The translations under genes were made by a program, and so were the position numbers. Below are positions 55,833 to 64,000 of a stretch of DNA of 64,000 nucleotides, one piece after another. Under the pieces are notes generated by a model. It was not told the DNA's origin. It saw nothing but the letters and a program-made list of their open reading frames with translations, and did no database searches. How positions within the stretch are numbered: the stretch's first letter is position 1; the number at the start of each line of letters is the position of its first letter. Origin of the DNA: Enterobacter cancerogenus (GTDB taxonomy: Bacteria > Pseudomonadota > Gammaproteobacteria > Enterobacterales > Enterobacteriaceae); contig NZ_CP077290.1 in NCBI RefSeq assembly GCF_019047785.1, forward strand, positions 2,294,001 through 2,358,000, given 5' to 3'.

Positions 55833-56714
55833 ATGCAAGCAGCTCCTCAGCGAATCAGAATCTACCAACGTCAGGCGCTCCCCGATATGGTAAAGCTCGA
55901 CGTGAGCAAGCTTGGACGTCCGTGGCATAAATTGCCCAAGATGATGAACGACAGTTTTGATATCTTCGATGCGCGTTTAAGCATTTATTTTCTGAAAAAA
56001 TTGCGTGTCAACGTCGCGCTGCAGTCGATGACCTTTGCCATCGACCAGACATATAAAAATACGCAGCTCTTTTCAACGCCGTTTGGATCAATGGCCTTTA
56101 GTATTGAACGCACGCTGCTGTTGCAAATACTTCACGATTATTACGGACTGGGAAAAGAGAGCCGTAATAAATCGCTGGACGTTCATCAGCCGGTGACAAA
56201 AACCGAAGATCGCCTGAAAAATAAAATTGGGCTGGATCTCACGCGATTATTAATCGACAAAGAGACGTTCGGCCAGGACGTTGAGATTAAAAGTGATAAC
56301 ACCACCGTCATTAATCAGTGGTCCTGGTGCGTCACCTTTACCCTCGAAGGCTATGAGCAGGGCAGCTTTACCCTGCTGTTTGATAACGCGCATGTCGATC
56401 ACCTGCTGGCAAAACTGCGCTCGCCTGACGCCGATCAGGCCACCAGCCGACAAGCGCCGCCGACGCCCGCCCAAATCGAAAGGATATTTTACGGTCTGCC
56501 GCTGAAGCTTCACGGCCATGTGACCAGCCTCAACCTCACCGTGGCCCAGCTGGCGCGGATAAAGCCGGGGGATATTATCCCGGTCAATATTAACGAAAAC
56601 ATTCCTGTGTATATCGGCAAAGAACAGATTTTTGACGCCAAAATCGCTGAAGATCGCGGCAAGTTATTACTCTGTGAATTTAACGACAGAACCATTGAGA
56701 AGCATTATGAGTGA
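55833..56714 (+). CDS. lfiM: Flagellar motor switch protein FliM type (LfiM)
   Basis: 293-residue C-ring protein, shorter than E. coli FliM (334). The middle domain and C-terminal SpoA domain are present (LKLHGHVTSLNLTVAQLARI, KPGDIIPVNINENIPVYIGK near 235-270). The N-terminal CheY-binding segment (EIDALL type) is missing: the protein opens MQAAPQRIRIYQRQALPDMV. The conserved GGxG loop reads YGLGKES. First gene of the lfiM-lfhA operon; overlaps lfiN by 8 nt. Confidence 0.88.
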   Translation: MQAAPQRIRIYQRQALPDMVKLDVSKLGRPWHKLPKMMNDSFDIFDARLSIYFLKKLRVNVALQSMTFAIDQTYKNTQLFSTPFGSMAFSIERTLLLQILHDYYGLGKESRNKSLDVHQPVTKTEDRLKNKIGLDLTRLLIDKETFGQDVEIKSDNTTVINQWSWCVTFTLEGYEQGSFTLLFDNAHVDHLLAKLRSPDADQATSRQAPPTPAQIERIFYGLPLKLHGHVTSLNLTVAQLARIKPGDIIPVNINENIPVYIGKEQIFDAKIAEDRGKLLLCEFNDRTIEKHYE

Positions 56715-57108
56715 TCTGCAACAAGACCTGAGCCAGTCCCTGGATTTTGGCGACCTGAATCTCGGCGAGATGCCGCGTGAAGAGACCGTTGAGGGCAATA
56801 TCCGCATGGACATCCAGGCGGAACCGGAATCGCCGGCAGGCATTGACGATCTGCGCAAAATGGCGCTGTTCAGCCGTATACCCGTCACGCTGACGCTGGA
56901 AGTGGCCTCCGTTGAGGTGTCGCTGGCAGAGCTGATGACCGTCGGTCACGACTCGGTGATTGAGCTGGATAAAATGGCCGGCGAGCCGCTGGATATTAAA
57001 GTCAACGGCATCCTGTTTGGTAAAGCGGAAGCGGTTGTGCTGAACGATAAGTACGGCCTGCGCATTCTCGAATTCAATAGCAAAGAGCTGGGCGAGTTAA
57101 CAAGATGA
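56707..57108 (+). CDS. lfiN: Flagellar motor switch protein FliN type (LfiN)
   Basis: 133-residue C-ring protein with a C-terminal SpoA domain (FSRIPVTLTLEVASVEVSLA to GKAEAVVLNDKYGLRILEF). ATG 56707 (MSDLQQDL) overlaps the lfiM stop; a longer frame upstream lies inside lfiM. Its stop overlaps lfiP in ATGA. No fliO gene follows. Confidence 0.94.
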   Translation: MSDLQQDLSQSLDFGDLNLGEMPREETVEGNIRMDIQAEPESPAGIDDLRKMALFSRIPVTLTLEVASVEVSLAELMTVGHDSVIELDKMAGEPLDIKVNGILFGKAEAVVLNDKYGLRILEFNSKELGELTR

Positions 57109-57857
57109 CGTTGCACCTGCGCACCGCCCTGCCGTGGCTGCTGTTGGGCGGTTTACTGGTCTCTCCGCAACTGCTGGCGGCGAACGGCGATATCACCCTG
57201 TTCAGTTCGTCCACTACCGCTGGCGGCCAGGATTACAACGTCAAAATTGAAATCCTGATCCTGATGACATTGCTGGGTCTGCTCCCGGTGATGCTGATGA
57301 TGATGACCTGCTTTACGCGCTTTATCATCGTGCTGGCGATCCTGCGCCAGGCGCTCGGCCTGCAGCAAAGTCCACCCAATAAAATCCTGACCGGGATTGC
57401 GCTGGCGCTCACGCTGCTGGTGATGCGCCCGGTGTGGACCACCATTTATCAGGACGCCATCGTGCCGTTTCAGAATGACGAGATCACCATGAAGCAGGCG
57501 TTCGGCAAGGCGGAAGCGCCGCTGAAAAACTTTATGCTGGCACAAACCAGCAATAAAGCCATGTCGCAGATGATGACGATTGCGGGCGTGACGGGCGATC
57601 CGAAAGAGCAGGATTTAACGGTGGTGACCCCGGCGTATCTGTTGAGCGAGCTGAAAACCGCGTTCCAGATAGGCTTTATGATCTACATTCCTTTCCTGGT
57701 CATTGACCTGATTGTCGCCAGTATCCTGATGGCAATGGGGATGATGATGCTTTCGCCGCTGATTGTTTCGCTGCCGTTCAAGCTGATGCTGTTTGTCCTG
57801 TGCGACGGCTGGACGCTGATTGTCGGTACGCTTACCTCCAGCGTGCAGGGGCTTTAG
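57105..57857 (+). CDS. lfiP: Flagellar export gate protein FliP type (LfiP)
   Basis: 250-residue core of the export gate with a signal peptide (LPWLLLGGLLVSPQLLAANG) and four membrane helices. FliP motifs are MTCFTRFIIVLAILRQALGL, QQSPPNKILTGIALALTLLV and PFKLMLFVLCDGW. In this cluster it follows fliN directly. Confidence 0.96.
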   Translation: MTLHLRTALPWLLLGGLLVSPQLLAANGDITLFSSSTTAGGQDYNVKIEILILMTLLGLLPVMLMMMTCFTRFIIVLAILRQALGLQQSPPNKILTGIALALTLLVMRPVWTTIYQDAIVPFQNDEITMKQAFGKAEAPLKNFMLAQTSNKAMSQMMTIAGVTGDPKEQDLTVVTPAYLLSELKTAFQIGFMIYIPFLVIDLIVASILMAMGMMMLSPLIVSLPFKLMLFVLCDGWTLIVGTLTSSVQGL

Positions 57858-57859
57858 CA

Positions 57860-58132
57860 ATGGTCACGATGGACATTGCCGGGGACATCATGGCAACCGG
57901 CATTAAGCTGGTGCTGATTATCTCCGCCGTAGCGATTATTCCCAGCCTGATTGTCGGCCTGTGCGTCAGTATCTTTCAGGCGACCACGCAAATTAACGAA
58001 CAAACGCTGAGCTTCCTGCCGCGCCTTCTGGTCACGCTGGCGGTGCTGATTATTGGCGGTAAATGGATGCTTACCCAACTGGTAGATTTCACCGTCAATA
58101 TTTTTCAGCAGGCGGCGGCGCTGGTGGGATAG
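57860..58132 (+). CDS. lfiQ: Flagellar export gate protein FliQ type (LfiQ)
   Basis: 90-residue protein with two membrane helices and the FliQ segment IFQATTQINEQTLSFLPRLL (about 40-59). ATG 57860 gives MVTMDIAGDIMATG; 2 bp after lfiP. Confidence 0.94.
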   Translation: MVTMDIAGDIMATGIKLVLIISAVAIIPSLIVGLCVSIFQATTQINEQTLSFLPRLLVTLAVLIIGGKWMLTQLVDFTVNIFQQAAALVG

Positions 58133-58138
58133 CGGGCA

Positions 58139-58912
58139 ATGGGCATTGATATCTCTACGCTGATCAACCCGCTGCTGGCGCTGGTTTTTCCGTTTTTCCG
58201 CATTCTGGCGTTTCTGCACTTCTGCCCGGTGCTGGACAACCGCGCCTTCAGCCGACGTATCAAAACCGTGCTGGCACTGGCGCTGGCGGCAATCATCACC
58301 CCGATGCTGCCGGAAAAAGTGCTGATCACCGAGCTGATGTCGATGCGCACTGTCCTGCTCATCGGTGAACAGCTGCTGTGGGGCATGCTGTTTGGCATGG
58401 CGATGCAGCTGGTCTTCGTTGCGCTGCAAACGGCGGGACATATTCTTTCAATGAATATGGGTCTCGGCATGGCGATGATGAACGACCCGGTGAACGGCAG
58501 CTCAACCACGGTGATTTCGCAGATGATCTACATCTTCTGCGGCCTGCTGTTTTTCGTGATGGACGGGCACCTGCTGGTGGTCACTATTCTCTACAAAGGC
58601 TTTGTCTGGTGGCCCATCGGCCAGGCCATCAATAAACCCACCCTGCTGCTGATTGTGCAGAGCCTGGGCTGGATTATGTCGTCGGCCACGCTTATCGCGA
58701 TCCCGACCACCTTTGTAATGCTGATTGTGCAGGGCGGCTTCGGGCTGCTTAACCGCGTCTCGCCTACGCTCAACCTGTTCTCGCTGGGCTTTCCAATCAG
58801 CATGCTGTTTGGCCTGCTCTGTATTTCGATGATGATGACCAATATTCCCGACCACTATCTCAACCTGACCACCGAAATCCTGGCCAGGCTCGAAGCCGTG
58901 AGGACGCACTGA
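58139..58912 (+). CDS. lfiR: Flagellar export gate protein FliR type (LfiR)
   Basis: 257-residue membrane protein with six or seven helices (FFRILAFLHFCPVLDNRAF at the start, NMGLGMAMMNDPVNGSSTTV in the middle). Length equals E. coli FliR (261). Stop and lfhB start overlap in TGATGG. Confidence 0.94.
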   Translation: MGIDISTLINPLLALVFPFFRILAFLHFCPVLDNRAFSRRIKTVLALALAAIITPMLPEKVLITELMSMRTVLLIGEQLLWGMLFGMAMQLVFVALQTAGHILSMNMGLGMAMMNDPVNGSSTTVISQMIYIFCGLLFFVMDGHLLVVTILYKGFVWWPIGQAINKPTLLLIVQSLGWIMSSATLIAIPTTFVMLIVQGGFGLLNRVSPTLNLFSLGFPISMLFGLLCISMMMTNIPDHYLNLTTEILARLEAVRTH

Positions 58913-60042
58913 TGGCGGCCGGTGGCGATAAAAGTGAAAAACCCACAGCGCAAAAGCTGCGCAAAGCGCGCGAAAAGGGTGATCTCCCGCGTTCCAAAGA
59001 TCTCACTATGGCCGTGGGCCTGCTGGCGTCGTTCATCACCATGGGCACCTTTTTCCCCTATTACAAAACGCTGGTCGAGGAGTCTTTTACCTCGGTCGGC
59101 ATGATGGCGGGACGGCTGGATGACCAGGGGGCGTTGAGCCAGTTTTTGATGTTGAACGTGTGGGTGATTATCCGCTTTATCATCACCCTGGCACCGATCC
59201 CCCTCGCCTGCATCGTGGCAAGCCTGGTCCCGGGCGGCTGGGTGTTCACCGTTTCAAAGCTCAAGCCCGACTTTAAAAAACTCAGCCCCATCAGCGGCGT
59301 GAAGCGCATGTTCTCCAGCAGCCACTACGTTGACGTCGGCAAGATGATGCTCAAGTGCGGCATTATTCTGGCGGTGCTTTACACCATGGTGCACAGCTCG
59401 CTCAACCCGCTGCTGCACCTGCAGCGGCTGAGCCTGAGTCAGGCGATTCATCACGGGTTTGGCATTCTGCATCACGTGCTGGTCTATTTCATTGCGGTGA
59501 TTGTGATCTTCGCCCTGCTCGACGTGCCGCTGGCGAAGTTCATGTTCACCAAAAAAATGCGCATGACCAAGCAAGAGGTGAAAGAAGAGTACAAAAACAA
59601 CGACGGTAACCCGCAGATCAAAGGCCGTATACGCCAGCTTCAGCGTCAGATGGCGATGGGGCAGATCAACCGTACCGTGCCGGAGGCAGACGTGATTATC
59701 ACGAACCCGACGCACTACGCGGTTGCGCTCAAATACGATCCGAAAAAAGCCGAAGCGCCCTACATCGTGGCAAAAGGCATGGACGATATTGCGCTCCATA
59801 TCCGGGACGTGGCTCGCCATCACCAGATTGAAGTGGTCGAATTCCCACCGCTGGCGCGTGCGGTTTACCACACCACCCGCGTAAACCAGCAAATTCCGGC
59901 CCAGCTTTTTCGCGCGATTGCGCATGTGCTGACCTACGTCATGCAGATTAAATCCTGGCGTACCGGCCAGCTTGAACAAAAACCCCGCCTGAACAGGCAG
60001 ATAAACATTCCAAAAGAGGTCTTAAAAGCCGATGGCGAATAG
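58912..60042 (+). CDS. lfhB: Flagellar export switch protein FlhB type (LfhB)
   Basis: 376-residue membrane protein that switches export from hook to filament substrates. Starts with the FlhB pattern SEKPTAQKLRKAREKGDLPR; four membrane helices; the self-cleaving NPTH motif is at residues 265-268 (IITNPTHYAVAL). It overlaps lfhA by 11 nt. Confidence 0.96.
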   Translation: MAAGGDKSEKPTAQKLRKAREKGDLPRSKDLTMAVGLLASFITMGTFFPYYKTLVEESFTSVGMMAGRLDDQGALSQFLMLNVWVIIRFIITLAPIPLACIVASLVPGGWVFTVSKLKPDFKKLSPISGVKRMFSSSHYVDVGKMMLKCGIILAVLYTMVHSSLNPLLHLQRLSLSQAIHHGFGILHHVLVYFIAVIVIFALLDVPLAKFMFTKKMRMTKQEVKEEYKNNDGNPQIKGRIRQLQRQMAMGQINRTVPEADVIITNPTHYAVALKYDPKKAEAPYIVAKGMDDIALHIRDVARHHQIEVVEFPPLARAVYHTTRVNQQIPAQLFRAIAHVLTYVMQIKSWRTGQLEQKPRLNRQINIPKEVLKADGE

Positions 60043-62128
60043 TAAGTTACAGCAGGCGCTTGCCATACTCAGTAAAGGGCGAATAGGCGTTCCGGTACTG
60101 CTTCTGTGCGTGCTGGCAATGGTCATGCTGCCATTGTCCCCGCTGATGCTGGATATCTTATTTACCTTCAACATTGTGCTGGCGGTAGTGGTGCTGCTGG
60201 TGGCGGTCAATATGCAGCGTCCGCTGGATTTTGCCGTCTTCCCGACGCTGCTGCTGATCACCACGCTGATGCGACTTACCCTGAACGTCGCCTCTACCCG
60301 CGTGGTGTTGCTGCATGGTCATGAGGGCGAAGGCGCGGCCGGTAAGGTTATCGAAGCCTTTGGTCAGGTGGTGATTGGCGGCGACTTCGTGGTCGGGTTC
60401 GTGGTCTTTATCATCCTGATGATCATCAACTTTGTGGTGGTCACCAAAGGGGCGGAACGTATTTCTGAAGTGTCGGCCCGCTTTACGCTGGATGCCCTGC
60501 CGGGTAAACAGATGGCGATCGACGCCGACCTTAACGCCGGGCTGATTAACCAAAACCAGGCGCGAGACCGCCGTAAAGAGGTGTCGAAAGAGGCCGACTT
60601 CTACGGTGCGATGGACGGTGCCTCGAAGTTTGTGCGTGGTGACGCCATCGCCGGGATCATGGTGCTGGTCATCAACGTCATCGGCGGGATTTGCATCGGT
60701 ATCTTCAAATACAATCTGGATGCCAGTCACGCCTTCCAGCAGTACGTTCTGCTGACCATCGGTGACGGCCTGGCCGCGCAGATCCCGTCCCTGCTGCTCG
60801 CCACCGCCGCCGCGATTATCGTGACCCGCGTCAGCGACGGCGACGACGTCAGCGATGAGATTAAAACGCAGCTGCTGGCGAAACCGCAGGTGCTGTATAC
60901 CGCCGCCTTCGTCATGTTCATCCTGGCGATTGTCCCCGGCATGCCGCACATCGCGTTCCTGTGCTTCACCGCCCTTTTGCTGTTTGCCGCCTGGCGACAG
61001 AGCAAGATCGTGAAGCCCGCCGCCGAAGAGACCGACTACGACGCCATTAGCGACGCGCTGGCAACGGACGCGACGCCTGCGATTAACTGGGAAAGTATTC
61101 CGCTCGTCGAGCCGATTGGGCTGAATCTGGGCTATAAGCTGGTGACGCTTATCGATACGGCGAAAGGAAGCCCGCTATCGCAGCGTATTCGCGGCGTGCG
61201 TCAGGTGGTGTCTGAACAGTGTGGCGTGCTGCTGCCGGAGATCCGCATCCGGGAGAACTTCCGCCTGAAGCCCGCCCAGTACGCGATCTACATCAATGGC
61301 ATCCGCACGGCGCTCGGCGAAGTGTATGCCGAGAAGCTGATGGCCATTCCAGGCGCAGAGCTGTACGGCGAAATTGACGGCGTGCTGGATACCGATCCGG
61401 CCTACGGCATGGCGATCGTCTGGATCGATCCTGACCAGAAGGCCAAAGCGCTGAACCTGGGCTATCAGGTGGTGGATTGCGCCAGCGTGGTGGCAACGCA
61501 CGTCAACAAGGTGGCGCGCGAGCATCTGCCGGAGCTGTTTAATTATGACGATATCACCCACCTGCACGCGCGTCTGGCGCTGCAGGCGCCGAAGCTGGCG
61601 GAAGATCTCTCGAATGCGCTCAACTTTAGCCTGCTGCTGCGCATTTACCGGCAGCTACTGCTGGAGCAGGTGTCCCTGAAGGATATTGTCACCATTGCCT
61701 CTACGCTACTGGAAAGCTCAGCCGTGACCAAGGATCCGATTCTGCTTACCGCTGACGTGCGTTACGCGCTGCGCCGCGCCATCCTCCACGCCATTAACGG
61801 CGATCGGCAAAAGCTGGCGGCTTATACCATTGATAACGCGCTGGAGAATATTTTGCTGGCAGCGTTGAACCAGTCTCAGCAAACCGGCAAGGTGGCGCTG
61901 GACAGTTTTGCCGTTGATCCGAACATCCTGACGCAGCTGCAAAACACGATGCCTGTGATTCAGGAGCAGATGAAAGCGAAGGGTCTGCCGCCGCTGCTAC
62001 TGGTGACGCCTCAGCTGCGGCCGCTGATTTCACGTTACGGGCGTCTGTTTGCCAGCAACCTGCACGTGCTGTCGTACAACGAAGTGCCGGACGACAGCGA
62101 TCTCACCATCGTCGGCACGCTGGCGTAA
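60032..62128 (+). CDS. lfhA: Flagellar export gate protein FlhA type (LfhA)
   Basis: 698-residue export gate protein. Eight membrane helices in the first 320 residues, with the FHIPEP-family motif TLLLITTLMRLTLNVASTRV near 70-89. A cytoplasmic nonameric ring domain follows (about 350-698). Full length: in many E. coli strains the flag-2 cluster is deleted to fragments of lfhA and lafU, but here both ends are intact. Its stop abuts the stop of the convergent DUF1311 gene with no spacer. Confidence 0.96.
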   Translation: MANSKLQQALAILSKGRIGVPVLLLCVLAMVMLPLSPLMLDILFTFNIVLAVVVLLVAVNMQRPLDFAVFPTLLLITTLMRLTLNVASTRVVLLHGHEGEGAAGKVIEAFGQVVIGGDFVVGFVVFIILMIINFVVVTKGAERISEVSARFTLDALPGKQMAIDADLNAGLINQNQARDRRKEVSKEADFYGAMDGASKFVRGDAIAGIMVLVINVIGGICIGIFKYNLDASHAFQQYVLLTIGDGLAAQIPSLLLATAAAIIVTRVSDGDDVSDEIKTQLLAKPQVLYTAAFVMFILAIVPGMPHIAFLCFTALLLFAAWRQSKIVKPAAEETDYDAISDALATDATPAINWESIPLVEPIGLNLGYKLVTLIDTAKGSPLSQRIRGVRQVVSEQCGVLLPEIRIRENFRLKPAQYAIYINGIRTALGEVYAEKLMAIPGAELYGEIDGVLDTDPAYGMAIVWIDPDQKAKALNLGYQVVDCASVVATHVNKVAREHLPELFNYDDITHLHARLALQAPKLAEDLSNALNFSLLLRIYRQLLLEQVSLKDIVTIASTLLESSAVTKDPILLTADVRYALRRAILHAINGDRQKLAAYTIDNALENILLAALNQSQQTGKVALDSFAVDPNILTQLQNTMPVIQEQMKAKGLPPLLLVTPQLRPLISRYGRLFASNLHVLSYNEVPDDSDLTIVGTLA

Positions 62129-63121
62129 CTACTCGTCGAGAAAACGCACCTTCCAGGCGGCCAGCGTACGCGGCATTTTACGCTGGTCGCTGCCGTCGGT
62201 GCTGTAGTAGCGCAGTTCCAGCCCGCCACCTTTCACCGGAGAGATCCGGCCTGCCCAAATCTCGCCTTTTGGCGTGTACATGATGATAGCCGTGCGGCTG
62301 TTCGCGGCACCCTGAACCCACATTGAGAGCACGCGCGCGCCGATATTGTCGATATCGTTCTGGTAGATATAGACGTTGGCACTGTCGACGAAGTTTTGAT
62401 AATCCTCCCCCACCAGGGCGCGGAATTTCTCATCCAACGCGCTATCCGGGAAGATACCGAGAGAGAGCAAGGTGGCTTTTGGCCGGGGGTCGGTTTCGGA
62501 AAGCTTATACGCGCCGTCCAGGAACACCCCGGTGGGCATGGATAAACGGCATCCCCAGTCGGAATTACTGTATACCTGCAACGAGCCGTCCTTTCTGGGG
62601 ATCAGCAAGAGCTTGCAGTTGCTGGTGTCCACCACGCGTTCAACGGCCAGCATGCCGTACAGCCGCCTTGCTTCGGCGGTAAATTCGTCTTCATTGATGC
62701 CTGCCCAGGCGCGAATATCCAGGGTGACGCTCCACTGGGCGTTTCGGCTGAACTGGATCACGCCGCCGCTCATATTGGGCGCCAGCATGTTCCACCATTT
62801 TCCTTCCCATTTGAAATTACGGTCGGTGTCGGAGATCGCACTGATGCCGGCATAGTAAGCACGTTCTATGCAGGTGTCTGAGGTACATTTCTCCAGCAGC
62901 TTTTCCCACTCGTCATATTTTTTATCGATGTCTGCTACCCCCTCCTCCAGAATCGCCTGGTTATAGATCAGGGAGAGGGTGCTATTCAGCCAGTGGAGAT
63001 TGTCATTATTGCAAATGGTATTCTCCAGCGGCGTGACCGCGCGCTGGCAGTTTATCGCCATCGCGCCGCCGCTAAACAATAATGTTAGTAAAAACAGTAG
63101 GCTAAAGCAGCGGTGTTTCAT
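62129..63121 (-). CDS. Exported DUF1311/LprI-like protein
   Basis: 330-residue exported protein with signal peptide (MKHRCFSLLFLLTLLFSGGAMA). The mature N-terminus has the DUF1311/LprI pattern CQRAVTPLENTICNNDNLHW and LNSTLSLIYNQAIL, with a second cysteine pair in CTSDTCIERAYYAG. Some relatives inhibit lysozyme. The C-terminal 220 residues are not recognised. Convergent with lfhA and outside the flagellar operons, so it marks the island's right side or flank. Confidence 0.72.
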   Translation of the reverse strand: MKHRCFSLLFLLTLLFSGGAMAINCQRAVTPLENTICNNDNLHWLNSTLSLIYNQAILEEGVADIDKKYDEWEKLLEKCTSDTCIERAYYAGISAISDTDRNFKWEGKWWNMLAPNMSGGVIQFSRNAQWSVTLDIRAWAGINEDEFTAEARRLYGMLAVERVVDTSNCKLLLIPRKDGSLQVYSNSDWGCRLSMPTGVFLDGAYKLSETDPRPKATLLSLGIFPDSALDEKFRALVGEDYQNFVDSANVYIYQNDIDNIGARVLSMWVQGAANSRTAIIMYTPKGEIWAGRISPVKGGGLELRYYSTDGSDQRKMPRTLAAWKVRFLDE

Positions 63122-63294
63122 TTTTGTTCAACTTTCATTCAAAAGGGCGGCTATTGTGGCGAAGGAGAGGCTTTATTGCAATATAAACCATTCACCGTAG
63201 TTATATGAATGGACAATGCAGCAATTCTGTTAAGTTATGTACAAATTTTGTCGCATTTTTAATACGGAATGTATTAACTCTGGAAAAATGAGCG

Positions 63295-63543
63295 ATGAAA
63301 ATAGACAGCAGTAATCTGACCATGGCGACGGTTGCCGCCTATGGCTCCCAAACGGATCCCACCCGGCGTCCTCTGGGGATTAAACGCGCCAGCGGGAATA
63401 TTTGCCCACAAAGTGGTTTATGGCAAATCGATCATTCTGCCGTAACGAATGTTGTAAATGTTAAAAAGGGAGAAACATTACCCTGGCAAAATGGTTATCC
63501 CGTTAACTGGACGCTCATTGAATACGATTTAAGAAACGAATAA
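63295..63543 (+). CDS. Small hypothetical protein (Imm71/72-like C-terminal motif)
   Basis: 82-residue cytosolic protein without signal or membrane segment. The pattern CPQSGLWQ...VNVKKGETLPWQNG...NWTLIEYD resembles the repeated C-P-x-x-G-x-W ... G-E-x-x-P ... W ending of type VI secretion immunity-type proteins (Imm71/72 families). Here it stands alone with no visible effector or secretion gene. Weak ribosome binding site (GGAAAAA before ATG 63295). Followed by an intrinsic terminator. Function unknown. Confidence 0.55.
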   Translation: MKIDSSNLTMATVAAYGSQTDPTRRPLGIKRASGNICPQSGLWQIDHSAVTNVVNVKKGETLPWQNGYPVNWTLIEYDLRNE

Positions 63544-63583
63544 TTAACATCTGTTATTCTGCAGGAAATAGATTTTCCTTATT

Positions 63584-63611
63584 GCAGGAAAGGGTATTTC
63601 CTGCCCTTTTG
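63584..63611 (+). terminator. Terminator after the small orphan gene
   Basis: GCAGGAAA/TTTCCTGC stem with a 5-nt loop and CCTTTT after it, 40 bp downstream of the stop at 63543. Confidence 0.65.
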
Positions 63612-64000
63612 GCATAAAACCCACATTAATTTCATAACGAACGCATTGCATTCGCTTTAGCCTCTCCCTCGCCATACAACATCATGCAACATACTGATTA
63701 TATTAATACTAACCAAAAACTTACGACCATAAAGATCGTTTTAACCAATCAATGTGAATATATCGATCGATAATAGTTATGTATTTTTTCCAAAAAAATC
63801 ATGATTGATTTCATCGATCAATATTTATTATTCGATCGACTTTGACAATCAAAAAGTGAGCAGGTACCCTTTGTCTTCAGCGTTATTTTTACTCGTTGTT
63901 AACTGTTTGTAGTTCAGAGCCATTATCCCAACGCATTTAAACATTTCCTCAACGAGTTGCCATTATCCCGCTAAGTACATACCTCTTGTCTGGTATAACG
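63612..64000. promoter_or_regulatory. AT-rich regulatory region at the right edge, promoter reading outward
   Basis: About 390 bp without a gene. Palindromes with a CGATCG or ATCGAT core recur: ATCGATCGAT (63762-63771), ATCGAT (63813-63818) and TCGATCGA (63832-63839). Just after them is TTGACA (63842-63847), 17 nt, TACCCT (63865-63870), a possible promoter for a gene beyond the window. What binds the palindromes is unknown. Confidence 0.4.

Overview
The window looks like chromosome of an enterobacterium close to Enterobacter or a sister genus. The left third encodes near-identical relatives of E. coli proteins (FdhF with its selenocysteine codon, GltP, Acs, YjcH, ActP, YjcE, GhxP, SoxR, SoxS, PdeC, YjcB) in the E. 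coli gene order, with local losses and replacements. No rRNA, tRNA, insertion sequence, integrase or CRISPR array was seen.

Left part (1-21.3 kb, core genome): sigma54-driven fdhF with UGA Sec codon and SECIS; a small hok/gef-type toxin locus; yjcO; gltP divergent from acs-yjcH-actP (the nrf operon that lies between gltP and acs in E. coli is missing); a CidA/CidB-type pair with a divergent LysR regulator where E. coli has yjcF; a 74-bp tandem repeat that copies the end of the LysR gene; yjcE; ghxP behind several PurR-like boxes; a glutathione transferase; the small RNA SraL; soxR/soxS with the intact SoxR operator; a c-di-GMP phosphodiesterase (pdeC) and a diguanylate cyclase; yjcB.

Junction (21.3-23.7 kb): a StbB/ParM-like actin-type partition pair on the chromosome, then an NlpC/P60 cell-wall hydrolase.

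Right part (23.7-62.1 kb): a complete second flagellar system of the Flag-2/lateral type (laf, lfg, lfi, lfh genes), probably inserted between yjcB and the ssb/uvrA region expected beyond the right edge. Order: motor lafU-lafT, sigma28 lafS, lafF-E-D-C-B, flagellin lafA; membrane regulator lafZ with a small partner; lafW, lfgL to lfgB; lfgA-M-N; a modification cassette (KpsS-like transferase, GT25, FliB-like methylase, GT2-GT25 fusion); lfiJ to lfiE; sigma54 activator lafK; lfiM-N-P-Q-R, lfhB, lfhA. There are no chemotaxis genes, no flhDC and no fliO in it. Near-perfect sigma54 promoters precede lafB and lfgB, which fits LafK as master activator, and LafS/LfgM form the late sigma/anti-sigma checkpoint.

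Three motor features stand out: LfiM has no CheY-binding N-terminus; LafT and LfiG have both lost the charges corresponding to the E. coli MotA Arg90-FliG Asp289 contact while keeping the Glu98-Arg281 one; LfgJ has no muramidase domain while an NlpC/P60 gene sits next to the motor genes. The right edge (62.1-64 kb) holds a DUF1311-like exported protein, a small orphan protein, and an AT-rich region with CGATCG palindromes in front of a promoter reading out of the window.
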